DNA of 64,000 nucleotides from an uncultured bacterium (GTDB lineage: Bacteria; Hydrogenedentota; Hydrogenedentia; Hydrogenedentales; Hydrogenedentaceae). Below the pieces are notes generated by a model. That model saw nothing but the letters and a program-made list of their open reading frames with translations, made no database searches and was not told the origin of the DNA. The translations under genes and the position numbers were made by a program. Below, one piece after another: positions 37,304 through 46,282 of this stretch (positions within the stretch are counted from its first letter, which is position 1; every line of letters starts with the position of its first letter). The stretch is from contig CALLRP010000006.1 in assembly GCA_938014335.1 (NCBI GenBank), positions 140,226 to 204,225 on the forward strand, in the 5' to 3' direction.

Positions 37304-38245
37304 TTAATATGCTTGTTGAGGCAAAAGTTCAATTTCGAAAAGAGTATCCCAATACTTACCCGTTACTAAAAGGTGATTGTTATCACTACGATATGCAATC
37401 CCATTTAATACATCTGCTTGACTTGAATTTGATAATTGATTTTTCAAATTGTATAACTCGATTTTCCCGACAACTTCTCCTGTACCCGGATGAATAACAA
37501 CAATGTAGTCTCTATACCAAACATTAGCACATATATATCCGTCTATAAATTCAAGTTCGTTTAATTGGGATATAGGATTTTCCCCTTCCTTAACAAGAAT
37601 GGTTTTAACAATCTTAAAGGTTTCAGGGTCTCGGAAATAAAGATAAGCGGAACCATCTGACATAATTAAATGCTCGCCATCATAGGTAAGTCCCCATCCT
37701 TCCCCCGTATAGTAAAGGACTTTTTGTAACTCGAGTTTATCTTTTGAATAAACAAAACAAATACCTTCTTTCCATGTCAATTGGTATATAAAGTTATCCA
37801 CAATTGCTATTCCCTCGCCAAAAAGTTTGTTAAAAGATTGCCCGTTATATTCTTCTGGTAAGCTACGAAGAAGTGTAGGTATTCCTGTTTCTAATTCAAC
37901 AATCCGTATCGTTGATTTCCCATATAATCCTGTACTTTCATATAGTGCATCATTATCCCATATCAATCCTTGCGTAAATGCAGTACTATCATGTGGATAT
38001 TTAGATATCACACGATAAGTTAAAGTAAAAGGATGGGGATATGTCCAAAGTGATGAGGTAATTTCTACTTCATCTATCCCTTCATGCAGGGAATTTTCTG
38101 CTTCTTCAGGTTGAGTCTGTATTTGTCCCTCAGTAACGGTAGGAGAATTAGAATTTTCCCCTTCCATAGGTTTCTTGTTCTCACAGCAAGAAGTAAATAT
38201 AAATGATTGTACTAATATAGTTATAATAAGAAAAAGATATTTCAT
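37304..38245 (-). CDS. Glutamine cyclotransferase lipoprotein
   Basis: The 313-residue protein has a lipoprotein signal (SFIFTSCCEN, Cys near residue 21). After a low-complexity Glu/Pro/Thr linker, the domain from about residue 70 is a five-bladed propeller of the plant-type glutaminyl-peptide cyclotransferase family (PF05096): YPHDSTAFTQGLIWDNDALYES, GKSTIRIVELETG, GEGWGLTYDGEHLIMSDG and LNELEFIDGYICANVW. Such enzymes form pyroglutamate at N-terminal Gln. Export and lipidation place it in the envelope. The gene is convergent with the methyltransferase gene. Confidence 0.92.
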   Translation of the reverse strand: MKYLFLIITILVQSFIFTSCCENKKPMEGENSNSPTVTEGQIQTQPEEAENSLHEGIDEVEITSSLWTYPHPFTLTYRVISKYPHDSTAFTQGLIWDNDALYESTGLYGKSTIRIVELETGIPTLLRSLPEEYNGQSFNKLFGEGIAIVDNFIYQLTWKEGICFVYSKDKLELQKVLYYTGEGWGLTYDGEHLIMSDGSAYLYFRDPETFKIVKTILVKEGENPISQLNELEFIDGYICANVWYRDYIVVIHPGTGEVVGKIELYNLKNQLSNSSQADVLNGIAYRSDNNHLLVTGKYWDTLFEIELLPQQAY

Positions 38246-38319
38246 TATTGTGAAAATTTCTTTGAGTTTTAAGTAAGATACTTTAAGTAAAGTATAACAA
38301 AAGAAAAGATTGGTAAAAA

Positions 38320-39252
38320 ATGATTATTCCCCAGAGAATACAAATACAGACACAAACAGGTTGTAATGGCCGTTGTATATTTTGTCCTAATGAACAATCT
38401 ATACAGGCACATCTTCCCACAGGAAGAATGTCGAAAGAGTTATTCTGTTCTATTATTGACCAGTTAACACCATTAAAGCCACACCGAATTATGCCCTATC
38501 TACAAAATGAACCATTATTAGATGAAAGATTACCCGAATTAATTGAATATATTCATCAAAAAATGTCAAAAGTAACTACATTAGTTGTAACTAATGGAAC
38601 AAAGCTTACTAATGAATTAGGGGAGAAACTAATAGAAAGTGGTTTAAAGCGACTAAAAGTAAGTTTACAATCTTTAGATGATGAAATAAATAAGAAACTT
38701 ATGGGTTATTCTGCAAAACCTGTAATTGAGAATATTATTAATTTTTCAAATTTGCTAAAGAAGAAACACTCTGATATGGATTTTAGGGTCTCTTCTATTG
38801 TTACTTCTAAAAATGAGAAAGAAATTGAGGAAATGAAAAAATTCTGGAGTAAATATGGTATTCGTCTTGTATTGTCATCACTTGAAAATCGGGGTGGAAA
38901 TATTTCTGATGTTAAGGAATTATCTAATACCCCTGAAATGCGTTTGAGAAGAGGATGTATTCGTCCTACAAGGGATATGTGTATTTTATTTAATGGTAAA
39001 GTAGTCTTATGTTGTGTAGATTGGCTAAGGACAGTAATTTTAGGGGACCTAAATGAAAAATCAATAACAGAAATATGGAATACTCCCCGTCTCCAAATGA
39101 TTCGTGAGGGATTGAATATGGAGGATTGTTGCCATCTACCTGAAATATGTAAAGATTGCGCTGAAGCAGTTGAAAACTACAGAAAAACTCCTCCCTGGCT
39201 TAAACAAATCAAAAAATCATTTAAACAGGTATTTAAAAATTTAACCCAATAG
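38320..39252 (+). CDS. Radical SAM/SPASM protein
   Basis: The 310-residue protein binds a SAM-type 4Fe-4S cluster through Cys15, Cys19 and Cys22 (CNGRCIFC). The SAM-domain region runs to about 210. The C-terminal SPASM part (about 205-290) has Cys residues in RRGCIRPT, RDMCILF, VLCCVDW, DCCHLPEIC and KDCAE, suggesting one or two auxiliary clusters. The arrangement resembles SPASM enzymes that mature peptides or modify sugars. No small precursor peptide gene was seen nearby. It stands between the cyclotransferase and a glycosidase-like gene. Confidence 0.9.
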   Translation: MIIPQRIQIQTQTGCNGRCIFCPNEQSIQAHLPTGRMSKELFCSIIDQLTPLKPHRIMPYLQNEPLLDERLPELIEYIHQKMSKVTTLVVTNGTKLTNELGEKLIESGLKRLKVSLQSLDDEINKKLMGYSAKPVIENIINFSNLLKKKHSDMDFRVSSIVTSKNEKEIEEMKKFWSKYGIRLVLSSLENRGGNISDVKELSNTPEMRLRRGCIRPTRDMCILFNGKVVLCCVDWLRTVILGDLNEKSITEIWNTPRLQMIREGLNMEDCCHLPEICKDCAEAVENYRKTPPWLKQIKKSFKQVFKNLTQ

Positions 39253-39268
39253 ATATTATTTTTATCTT

Positions 39269-41419
39269 TTATTTTTCAGGATAATTAATCTCATAGGCCT
39301 TTTTATCAAAATCTACTATCACAGTAGTACCATCAGAATAAGTAGTTTTTTGTTTTCGAAAAGTTTCGTCTAAAAATTCATGATTCACTAACTCAAGAAA
39401 TTGACAGTGTTCAGCTAATTCACAGAATCCTTTTATTTTTTTTATCTCTTCTTCATTTGCGTTGATGTTTAAATAAGGCATTCCTGCATTGAGAACACAA
39501 TGCAAATATCCGGCATCCCCTTTGGGTATGCCCCAACCCCCATCTTCAGTAATACTCCAAGGTATGATAAGGGAGTCATGATAAACCAGATTAAATAAGG
39601 GTATAGGAATACCAACACTTTCCCCGTTATCCAAAGAGGGTTTCAGCCAGTAAGGACCATGATGAACTAAATCAATCACAGAAACAAAATAATCCGTTGG
39701 TTCTTCTGAGCTTGTGATATAGCCTCTGGATTTTAAGAATTGGAAAGCCTCCTTTCGATATTGTCCACATTCAGAACGGGTTACAGTCGCAAAAGGTTCG
39801 TAACTTTCTTCCAATGGCACGACTGAAAAAACATCCAGATAAACTCCCTGAATATCGATACCATTATTAATGAGCCATTCATGGTTTCGTTGGACATACG
39901 AAGGGATAAAACGCGGGCTTAAAATCATTTGTGGACCCCCACACCACACACTGTGTTGCTCCCGCTTTCCCGCCTGATTTAATATGGCTAATTTGGGATT
40001 AAATGAGACGGCATTAAGATAAAAATCTCTATACTGATCATGAAGAGCCAGGATATATCCCATTTCCTTACAGATTTGGGACAGATGTTGTAAACCCTCA
40101 AGTCCACCTGCTTCATATCCGGGAGGAACAACATCGGGATGTCCACTATCATACCCTAAAAATCCCCATCCATCAAGGTGAACATAGGCACTTTCCATAC
40201 CTTTCTTTTTCAATTCGCGTAGTTGCTCAGCAATTGTATCATAGGGGACGAGTTGATGATTGTTTTCAATAAGTTCTTTGTTAAAATAATAACTGTTTTC
40301 CTCATTGTGATATAAAGCACCTACATGAATAACCGGCACTCCGATAATCCTCTCTAAAATAGGGCATCTTGCTATTTTTTCTTTTAAAGATACAAAGGGT
40401 TTGTATTCTTTAACCCATTGGCGGTATTTTTTTGCCAGAGAGACATGATTTGCTTCTGAAAAAAAGTAATATTCAATGGTGCGAAGATAGCCTAATTCCC
40501 CCAAACTGGAATACCATATAGGTTGAACTTTTGTAGGTCCTCCCTCAGGATGTTGGTATTCAATACCCGCATCATCGGAAGTGGCAAAAATAGCTAATAG
40601 TCCACTGTTCCCTTTGATATGTCCCCACCAGGGCATATAAAGCATTCGAGAATGAGCTGGTTCTTTTCCATAGAACTCTCCTGAATAATTAGCTGGCAAT
40701 AACATCCCTTGCATAACACATAAAATACTTTTTTCATCAGGAGAAGGATTAAGTTGCACAGGTTTAGGAAACTTAACCTCTTTTAGCTGACTTCCAATAT
40801 TTGAGCTTGCCATATCAATAGTCAGCTTATTGTCGGAAAGATAGAATGTTATAAATATCGTAAAATTAGGCGCTGTGGGAAAATCTCTGAATTGAAGGGT
40901 AAAACCCTTTGCATAGCCGGTTGTAATCATTTCACAGGTTATTTGTTTTGCGGAAGTTAGTGAAAATTTTAATGTGGTTAAAATAATGTCATCTTCATCA
41001 GAGGGGTAAAATGTCCATTGCTGTCCCTGATGTTCTACAATTAATTGGAGGTCTTTTTTGTTTAATCGGACTTGCGTTTTTTGATTTTCTAAAATCCATG
41101 CTTCTGTATTTTCTGTGAAGGCATCAGGGGAAAGGGTAGGCTTTTCAATAGCGTTTTTTAATAACCATTCCCGCACCTCTTTAAATTCTTTATATACTCC
41201 TTCCAATTCGGCTTCCGAAGTGATATTTACTATTTTATTTTTCAAATTCTCTATTTTTGTAGTTTTCTCCTGTTTCAAAGTATCATCTACAGGTATGTTA
41301 TTCAAAGCGTTAAAGAAGAACAGAAATTTGTTTTTTCGAATCTCTATGTTTTGTGTAAATGCAGATAGGGTGATAATACATGTGAAAAAGGCAATCAAGA
41401 TGAAATAAAATCTTTTCAT
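39269..41419 (-). CDS. Secreted glycosidase-like TIM-barrel protein (GH101/DUF5696-like)
   Basis: The 716-residue protein has a signal peptide (about 1-20), an N-terminal domain with beta-rich carbohydrate-active-enzyme features, and a barrel (about 350-640). Barrel strands read AYVHLDGWGFLGYDSGHPDV, GYILALHDQYRDFY, GIDIQGVYLDVFSV and SSEEPTDYF, with Asp and Glu placed as in glycosidases that use a pair of carboxylates. The shape resembles GH101 and the DUF5696 family. It is convergent with the radical SAM gene. The substrate is unknown. Confidence 0.72.
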   Translation of the reverse strand: MKRFYFILIAFFTCIITLSAFTQNIEIRKNKFLFFFNALNNIPVDDTLKQEKTTKIENLKNKIVNITSEAELEGVYKEFKEVREWLLKNAIEKPTLSPDAFTENTEAWILENQKTQVRLNKKDLQLIVEHQGQQWTFYPSDEDDIILTTLKFSLTSAKQITCEMITTGYAKGFTLQFRDFPTAPNFTIFITFYLSDNKLTIDMASSNIGSQLKEVKFPKPVQLNPSPDEKSILCVMQGMLLPANYSGEFYGKEPAHSRMLYMPWWGHIKGNSGLLAIFATSDDAGIEYQHPEGGPTKVQPIWYSSLGELGYLRTIEYYFFSEANHVSLAKKYRQWVKEYKPFVSLKEKIARCPILERIIGVPVIHVGALYHNEENSYYFNKELIENNHQLVPYDTIAEQLRELKKKGMESAYVHLDGWGFLGYDSGHPDVVPPGYEAGGLEGLQHLSQICKEMGYILALHDQYRDFYLNAVSFNPKLAILNQAGKREQHSVWCGGPQMILSPRFIPSYVQRNHEWLINNGIDIQGVYLDVFSVVPLEESYEPFATVTRSECGQYRKEAFQFLKSRGYITSSEEPTDYFVSVIDLVHHGPYWLKPSLDNGESVGIPIPLFNLVYHDSLIIPWSITEDGGWGIPKGDAGYLHCVLNAGMPYLNINANEEEIKKIKGFCELAEHCQFLELVNHEFLDETFRKQKTTYSDGTTVIVDFDKKAYEINYPEK

Positions 41420-41500
41420 AAATAATCCTTTCGTTTTTGAATATTTTCATTAAAAAGTATTTTAATAATAAACAATTTTGAGTGATAGAAAGGAAATAAA

Positions 41501-42178
41501 ATGTATCTACACGATGCACATGTAGCCAATGTTGTTACTTCTTTTGCCACTTTATGGTCGGGTATCATAATAACCCTTTTCTGGTGGTTTGATGGGAAAC
41601 AATCGTTACGATGGTTATTTTTTTATCTTACCATTATAATTACTGCTATTCCGACTATTATCCATCATATGTACCCCACTCAACAGTTTTGGACTTCAGT
41701 TGATATTATGACGAATATACTTCTAATTTGGGCTCTGGGACTGGCATTAGCCGGTGATTTTTTTACAGAGAGCTTTTATACAAGATATGTTTTTGTTTTA
41801 AGTGTAATTAACCTTTTTGTAGTCCTTAAATTAGGATATGAGATTTTTTCGCCACCTAGGAACCTATTTCTGCCATTGGGCGAGAAAAGTGGATTTACTT
41901 TTGGTGAGGTTGCATTGATACTCAATGCAGTTGTGTGTGTTGCCATCATGGGCTCCTTTTCAAAAACATTTACGAAAAAACAGAAATCTGTTCTAAAACT
42001 TCTGGTCGCTATGTTTTTTTTAGGACTTGTTTTTGCCACAGGAAGTGATGATTATATTAAGCCTACATTTATTAGCTGGCATTCTTTGTGGCATGTAACA
42101 GGAGCATTTGGGTTTGTGGTTTTTTGGTATCTCAATCATTTACGATTTTCCGTAGAAGGGAGTGTCAAACAATGTTAA
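41501..42178 (+). CDS. Seven-helix membrane protein, ceramidase/CREST-like
   Basis: The 225-residue protein has about seven hydrophobic helices. His-containing segments IIHHMYP and ISWHSLWHVTGAFGF near the C-terminus (about residues 190-206) match the His pattern of alkaline ceramidase/CREST hydrolases, whose metal site uses several His and an Asp. That suggests a lipid amidase, but the rest is too divergent to be sure. It overlaps the next gene by 7 bases. An AAAGGAAA ribosome-binding site precedes the ATG. Confidence 0.55.
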   Translation: MYLHDAHVANVVTSFATLWSGIIITLFWWFDGKQSLRWLFFYLTIIITAIPTIIHHMYPTQQFWTSVDIMTNILLIWALGLALAGDFFTESFYTRYVFVLSVINLFVVLKLGYEIFSPPRNLFLPLGEKSGFTFGEVALILNAVVCVAIMGSFSKTFTKKQKSVLKLLVAMFFLGLVFATGSDDYIKPTFISWHSLWHVTGAFGFVVFWYLNHLRFSVEGSVKQC

Positions 42179-42474
42179 TTCATAGTGTTTATTTTTGGTT
42201 AAAAGAAGATATTTGTGAAGCGAAAAAGAAAGCGTTTTGTGAAGGGCTAACAGGACTGGCAAAAATACCCAGTGTGGTGAAAATCTATGTCGGGACCCCT
42301 GCAGATACTACAAAACGGCCTGTTATTGATGATAGTTATACTTTTGGGATAGTGGTCGTTTTTAACGATAAAGAAGGACATGACACCTATCAGAGCCATG
42401 AAATCCATAAAAACTTTTTATCTGAATTCAGTTCCTATTGGGACAAAATATTGATTTACGATTTTGACTGTTAA
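42172..42474 (+). CDS. Dabb-domain (stress-responsive alpha/beta barrel) protein
   Basis: The 100-residue protein starts at the ATG inside the end of the preceding gene (7-base overlap, ATGTTAA). An upstream in-frame start at 42088 would lie wholly within the membrane-protein gene and is unlikely. It has the Dabb pattern: MLIHSVYFWLKED at the N-terminus, a central helix with a 'GL..L..IPSV' line, and a FGIVVVFNDKEGHDTYQSHEIH strand-helix. Dabb proteins are ferredoxin-like dimers of mostly unknown role, some being cyclases or lyases. Translational coupling links it to the membrane protein. Confidence 0.85.
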   Translation: MLIHSVYFWLKEDICEAKKKAFCEGLTGLAKIPSVVKIYVGTPADTTKRPVIDDSYTFGIVVVFNDKEGHDTYQSHEIHKNFLSEFSSYWDKILIYDFDC

Positions 42475-42483
42475 TTAAACTAC

Positions 42484-43287
42484 CTAATGTTTTTGTTCTA
42501 TGGCTTTTCTCGCTATTCTATCTACAAGAGAAGGATAAAACATTTTTAACCACCTACCTATTTTGCCTCTCTTTGATGTAATTAATAATCGTTGTTTTTT
42601 TATGATAGCTTTTAAGATTAACTCCGCACATTCTTCGGCTGTCATTATTTTGGCTTCTACCATTGGCGTTTGACCCAAAGAAGAACCGTTGCCTTTTAAC
42701 GCCCTTTTATGAATTTCCGATTTTACAAAGTCAGGGGCAATGATGGTGATATGCACTCCTTTGGGTTCTACCTCCACGCGCAAGGAATCAAAAAATCCTA
42801 TCATGGCATGTTTACTTGCGGAATAGATAGTTCTGCAAGGGACGCCGGTCAATCCGGCGACACTGGATATGGCTACAATCTGTCCGGAGGTCTTATATAA
42901 GTGAGGAAGAGCATAATAGGTGCAATAAACAGAGCCATAGAAATTTGTTTCCATAATTTCTCTTAAAATATCCAAATTCTGAATCTCATCAAACTGACAC
43001 CACATCGTCCTACCCGCATTGTTTATTAGAATATCCAATTTGCCAAAATATGCTATGGTCTGTTGAATTAGGTTAGAACAATCATCTTGTTTGGAAACAT
43101 CTGCTTTTATAAGTAACACTTCAGTATCTTTCTTAATCTCATCCGCCAATTCTTGTAATCGGGTCTCATTTCTGGCTGAAATAACGATGCTGGCTCCTTC
43201 TCTTGATAATACCTTTGCCAGTGCACGACCTATTCCCTCCGAGGCTCCAGTAATGATAGCTACTTTATCTTTGAGGCTCAAACCCAT
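42484..43287 (-). CDS. Short-chain dehydrogenase/reductase
   Basis: The 267-residue classical SDR has the NAD(P) motif TGASEGIGRA near residue 14, NNAG near 90, a catalytic Ser in ISSVAGLTG and the YSASK catalytic Tyr-Lys pair. The C-terminal region ends in a basic tail with a hydrophobic stretch. The sequence resembles reductases for 3-ketosphingosine or 3-ketoacyl substrates (DHRS7-like), but the substrate cannot be fixed. It is convergent with the Dabb gene and divergent from the surface-protein gene. Confidence 0.9.
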   Translation of the reverse strand: MGLSLKDKVAIITGASEGIGRALAKVLSREGASIVISARNETRLQELADEIKKDTEVLLIKADVSKQDDCSNLIQQTIAYFGKLDILINNAGRTMWCQFDEIQNLDILREIMETNFYGSVYCTYYALPHLYKTSGQIVAISSVAGLTGVPCRTIYSASKHAMIGFFDSLRVEVEPKGVHITIIAPDFVKSEIHKRALKGNGSSLGQTPMVEAKIMTAEECAELILKAIIKKQRLLITSKRGKIGRWLKMFYPSLVDRIARKAIEQKH

Positions 43288-43397
43288 AGCATGTATTCCT
43301 TACTATAATAATTTGTGTTATTATATAGATATTATTTATATTAGAGTAATTCAAGTTTTTGGCTCGTTACAAGCCGAGTGGAACAATTGAACATTTT

Positions 43398-43404
43398 TGG
43401 AGGT
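43398..43404 (+). promoter_or_regulatory. Ribosome-binding site deciding the surface-protein start
   Basis: TGGAGGT lies 6 bases before the ATG at 43411, a strong Shine-Dalgarno. It favours this ATG over an upstream in-frame GTG at 43378. Confidence 0.8.
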
Positions 43405-43410
43405 TTAGAG

Positions 43411-46260
43411 ATGAAAGGAAGTATTATAAGTATGGAAAAAAGTATAGTATTTTTCACCTGCTTGTTGATTATAATAGGAGCGGATGCTTTTCCTGCTAAT
43501 TCAAAGTCTTTATCGGATTTACCAAATCCTATTCCGCGGATTGCTATAGTAGGCGATAGTTGGGGTATGTTTACATGGTGGTTTCGTTCCTTTCAAAAGG
43601 CATTAGTTGAGTTAGGCTATGAAGAATATTGTGAAGTGGCTAACGAATCAGTTGTAGGAGGAGGAAAAACTTTCCAATTTGTCAATGTGGAACAGTTCCC
43701 CGCAGCAGAACAGATACGAAATGCAGTTGTCCAGATGCTTACCGATTATCCAACGATTGATATAGTAGTGATTTCATTAGGGGGAAATGATGCCCTGTAT
43801 GGTACCGAATTTGTGCTACCAGATGACCCGTATAAGGAATTACGCTTTCAATGCCCGGGACATCCTGAAAATATGAATGAAATTCTTGTTGAAAAGATAG
43901 TTAATCAAGATATGGACAATTTAATTGATCTTATTTTATCTGTTCGACCCGATATTCGTGTCCTTCTGACTTCGTATGATTTTGGGGGTGATACTAAGAG
44001 AAGTGAATGTGATTTATTAACTCAACAGTTAGGAATAATGGTTTTGGATATTTATAAACAACGATTAGCGGACCGTAAAGGCGACCGTGTCCATTTTATT
44101 AATAGTTACGGTCTTATGCAGTTTATGTATGGTGTGTTCCAATATCAAGTTAATTCAGGAAATGACCCCATCTGGGGGACAGAACAATTGGTTTATCCTG
44201 CGGGCTATGTCAAACCCGGTTTTTCTCCCGATGATTATCCCCCTTTGAGACTACCTGACCCTGATGATGTTTGGACTTTCCCCTGGACAGAAAATGGGGT
44301 AGAAGTAAATGTGCCTGGCTTCCCTGAATATTTTAATCCACTTCATTCGTTGTTAGATAGAAATATGCATTTGACGGAAGAGGGATATTATTTCATGGCA
44401 AAAAGAATGGTTGAACGTGTCATAAAATATTGGCTTGATTATCCCAAAGTTTTTGGAATTCATCCCGTAAATAATGAGAAGGGGCAAACATATCAATTCG
44501 AAGTTATATTTTCAAAAGAAGTAACAGGAGTTGACCCATCAGACTTTGAAATAGCAATTGCAGAAATAGAAGTCGGCGGGAAAAATTTAGATATCAGTCA
44601 AGCTCAAATCGTTTCCATAACCCCTAATTCGGGCTATAACAAGATTTATACTGTTACAGTGGATTTGAATCCTAATCTGAACCCGAAAAAGGGAAATTTA
44701 ACTGAAGTAGTTCATATCCATGTTTTAGATGATGACAGTATAGTAGATTCCGAAGAAACCCCATTAGGCGGTCCGAATACTCCCACATGGACAGATAATG
44801 GCAAATTTACCTATTATGGTCCTTTCGCCTTTGCTGATTTAATGAAACCCGAAGAAGACAATTTTGAACAAGTTCAAAAATATTTATCCGTTTTAACGAA
44901 ACCGTATTTACCCTTTATTAACTTTGCAGTTTCTTTCGATGAGGATAAATTGGATATTAATGGGGATTTATATCCATTAGTTCAACAACTTATAAATAGT
45001 GAAGATGTAGACCCTGAAACTCTTTACATTAAGGGAAATGGGTTGCTGGACAGTTATGAATTCGCTTTGTTAGAACGATGTTTAAAAGATCCAAATATTG
45101 ATTTTAGTGCTGTGGGGGGAATTTCACATAATTTGGTAAAAAATGCATGGAATCAAAACCTGGCGCGTATACGAAATGATTTAGGTGGTCCGATTACTCC
45201 TGACCACGACAATATGGTTTTAAGAGTTTTCGCAGGATTAGATTCTCTTTTTTGTGCTTATTTAACCTTTGGCGAAATGAGAACCGTTGGAACTATCTCA
45301 GCCGCTTCTATTGCCTTATTAAGTGAAGATGTTGCCCAGTTTTTGCCGGGGCTGACTTTTACACAAATAGATTCGAGGAACTATCAATTATTAACAAATT
45401 ACCTCGGAGCAAGGGACATTAATGGGAATGGGATATTAGCACCTTCAGAGTTTGCAGATGCAGATAAGGATGGGTTTACAAATGCTCAAGAGTATCTCTA
45501 TTTCGAATGTGATGGGAAACAAGCCTTTGTAAATGCGGCTCTTGACCCCAATATTAAGCCTCCTCAATTCCCACCTCCAACAAATATTACACAAACGGAA
45601 GGAACAAATCTCCGTTTATATGTTCCGCAATTACTTCATGTTTATTTAACTACTTATGAATGGTATAAGGATGGTGTCCTGCTGACCGACAATGAACGAA
45701 TAAAAGGAAGTTCAAAACGCACCCTAAATGTAGAAGGACTTACATTAGAAGATGCGGGCAGTTATATGTGTTATTACTGTGAAAATGATCCCAATAACTA
45801 TGTTGTGAAGTCCTATGGTCCTATAACCGTTAATGTCCAACCTGAAGTTCAAGAAGGGGAAGGTGGAGTCGAAGGTGAACCTGAAGGTATTGTTCCTGAA
45901 GGGGAAGGTCTTGTTGAAGGGAGTCTCGAAGGAATTACAGAAGGGGAAGTAATCCAGCAATCTCATTCTTTAGATATGAATGGAAATTTTAAAGTAGAGC
46001 TAACAGAATTGTTGCGAGTGATACAGTTTTACAATTATGGTGAAGATGGCTACAGTTGTGTTCCATCGTGGTTAACGACAGAAGATGGATATGTCCCTGG
46101 CAAAAGAGGAAATTATTCTTGTCCACCTCATGCTTCCGATTACAACCCTCAGAATTGGCAGATTTCATTCGAAGAAATTATTCGTGCTATTCAACTTTTT
46201 AACTCGCCATCCTATTACTGGTGTCCCGGTCAGGGCGAAGACAACTTCTGTGTAAATTAA
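43411..46260 (+). CDS. Secreted SGNH-hydrolase/Ig/EGE-linker/dockerin-like surface protein
   Basis: From the ATG at 43411 (chosen for its GGAGG site) the protein is 949 residues with a signal peptide ending ADA. The SGNH/GDSL hydrolase domain (about 45-350) has Ser50 in GDSWG, block III GGNDALYG and a C-terminal DRNMHLT block. A Ca-binding-like stretch (DINGNGILAPSEFADADKDG) follows. An Ig-like domain (about 715-800: YEWYKDGVLL, AGSYMCYY) precedes a Glu/Gly-rich linker (45852-45950). The last 100 residues hold two dockerin-like halves, LDMNGNFKVELTELLRVIQ and WQISFEEIIRAIQLF, with three Cys. It is a likely envelope-bound esterase or deacylase with a sorting domain. Confidence 0.8.
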   Translation: MKGSIISMEKSIVFFTCLLIIIGADAFPANSKSLSDLPNPIPRIAIVGDSWGMFTWWFRSFQKALVELGYEEYCEVANESVVGGGKTFQFVNVEQFPAAEQIRNAVVQMLTDYPTIDIVVISLGGNDALYGTEFVLPDDPYKELRFQCPGHPENMNEILVEKIVNQDMDNLIDLILSVRPDIRVLLTSYDFGGDTKRSECDLLTQQLGIMVLDIYKQRLADRKGDRVHFINSYGLMQFMYGVFQYQVNSGNDPIWGTEQLVYPAGYVKPGFSPDDYPPLRLPDPDDVWTFPWTENGVEVNVPGFPEYFNPLHSLLDRNMHLTEEGYYFMAKRMVERVIKYWLDYPKVFGIHPVNNEKGQTYQFEVIFSKEVTGVDPSDFEIAIAEIEVGGKNLDISQAQIVSITPNSGYNKIYTVTVDLNPNLNPKKGNLTEVVHIHVLDDDSIVDSEETPLGGPNTPTWTDNGKFTYYGPFAFADLMKPEEDNFEQVQKYLSVLTKPYLPFINFAVSFDEDKLDINGDLYPLVQQLINSEDVDPETLYIKGNGLLDSYEFALLERCLKDPNIDFSAVGGISHNLVKNAWNQNLARIRNDLGGPITPDHDNMVLRVFAGLDSLFCAYLTFGEMRTVGTISAASIALLSEDVAQFLPGLTFTQIDSRNYQLLTNYLGARDINGNGILAPSEFADADKDGFTNAQEYLYFECDGKQAFVNAALDPNIKPPQFPPPTNITQTEGTNLRLYVPQLLHVYLTTYEWYKDGVLLTDNERIKGSSKRTLNVEGLTLEDAGSYMCYYCENDPNNYVVKSYGPITVNVQPEVQEGEGGVEGEPEGIVPEGEGLVEGSLEGITEGEVIQQSHSLDMNGNFKVELTELLRVIQFYNYGEDGYSCVPSWLTTEDGYVPGKRGNYSCPPHASDYNPQNWQISFEEIIRAIQLFNSPSYYWCPGQGEDNFCVN
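45852..45950 (+). repeat. Glu-Gly (EGE) repeat linker
   Basis: About 33 codons with recurring EGEG, EGEPEG and EGSLEG units join the Ig domain to the C-terminal domain of the surface protein. Such acidic repeats are common in exported proteins of Lentisphaerae-like bacteria. Confidence 0.8.
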
Positions 46261-46282
46261 GTGTTGAAGATGATTTTATCTT

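Noticed and set aside
42088..42171. Upstream extension of the Dabb gene
   Set aside because: The 84 bases lie inside the preceding membrane-protein gene and give no Dabb sequence; the ATG at 42172 is the natural start.
43378..43410. GTG start for the surface protein
   Set aside because: A GGAGG site sits just before the ATG at 43411 and the ATG gives a proper signal peptide.
45852..45950. Tandem repeat as a mobile or CRISPR element
   Set aside because: It is in frame inside a coding region and encodes an EGE linker.
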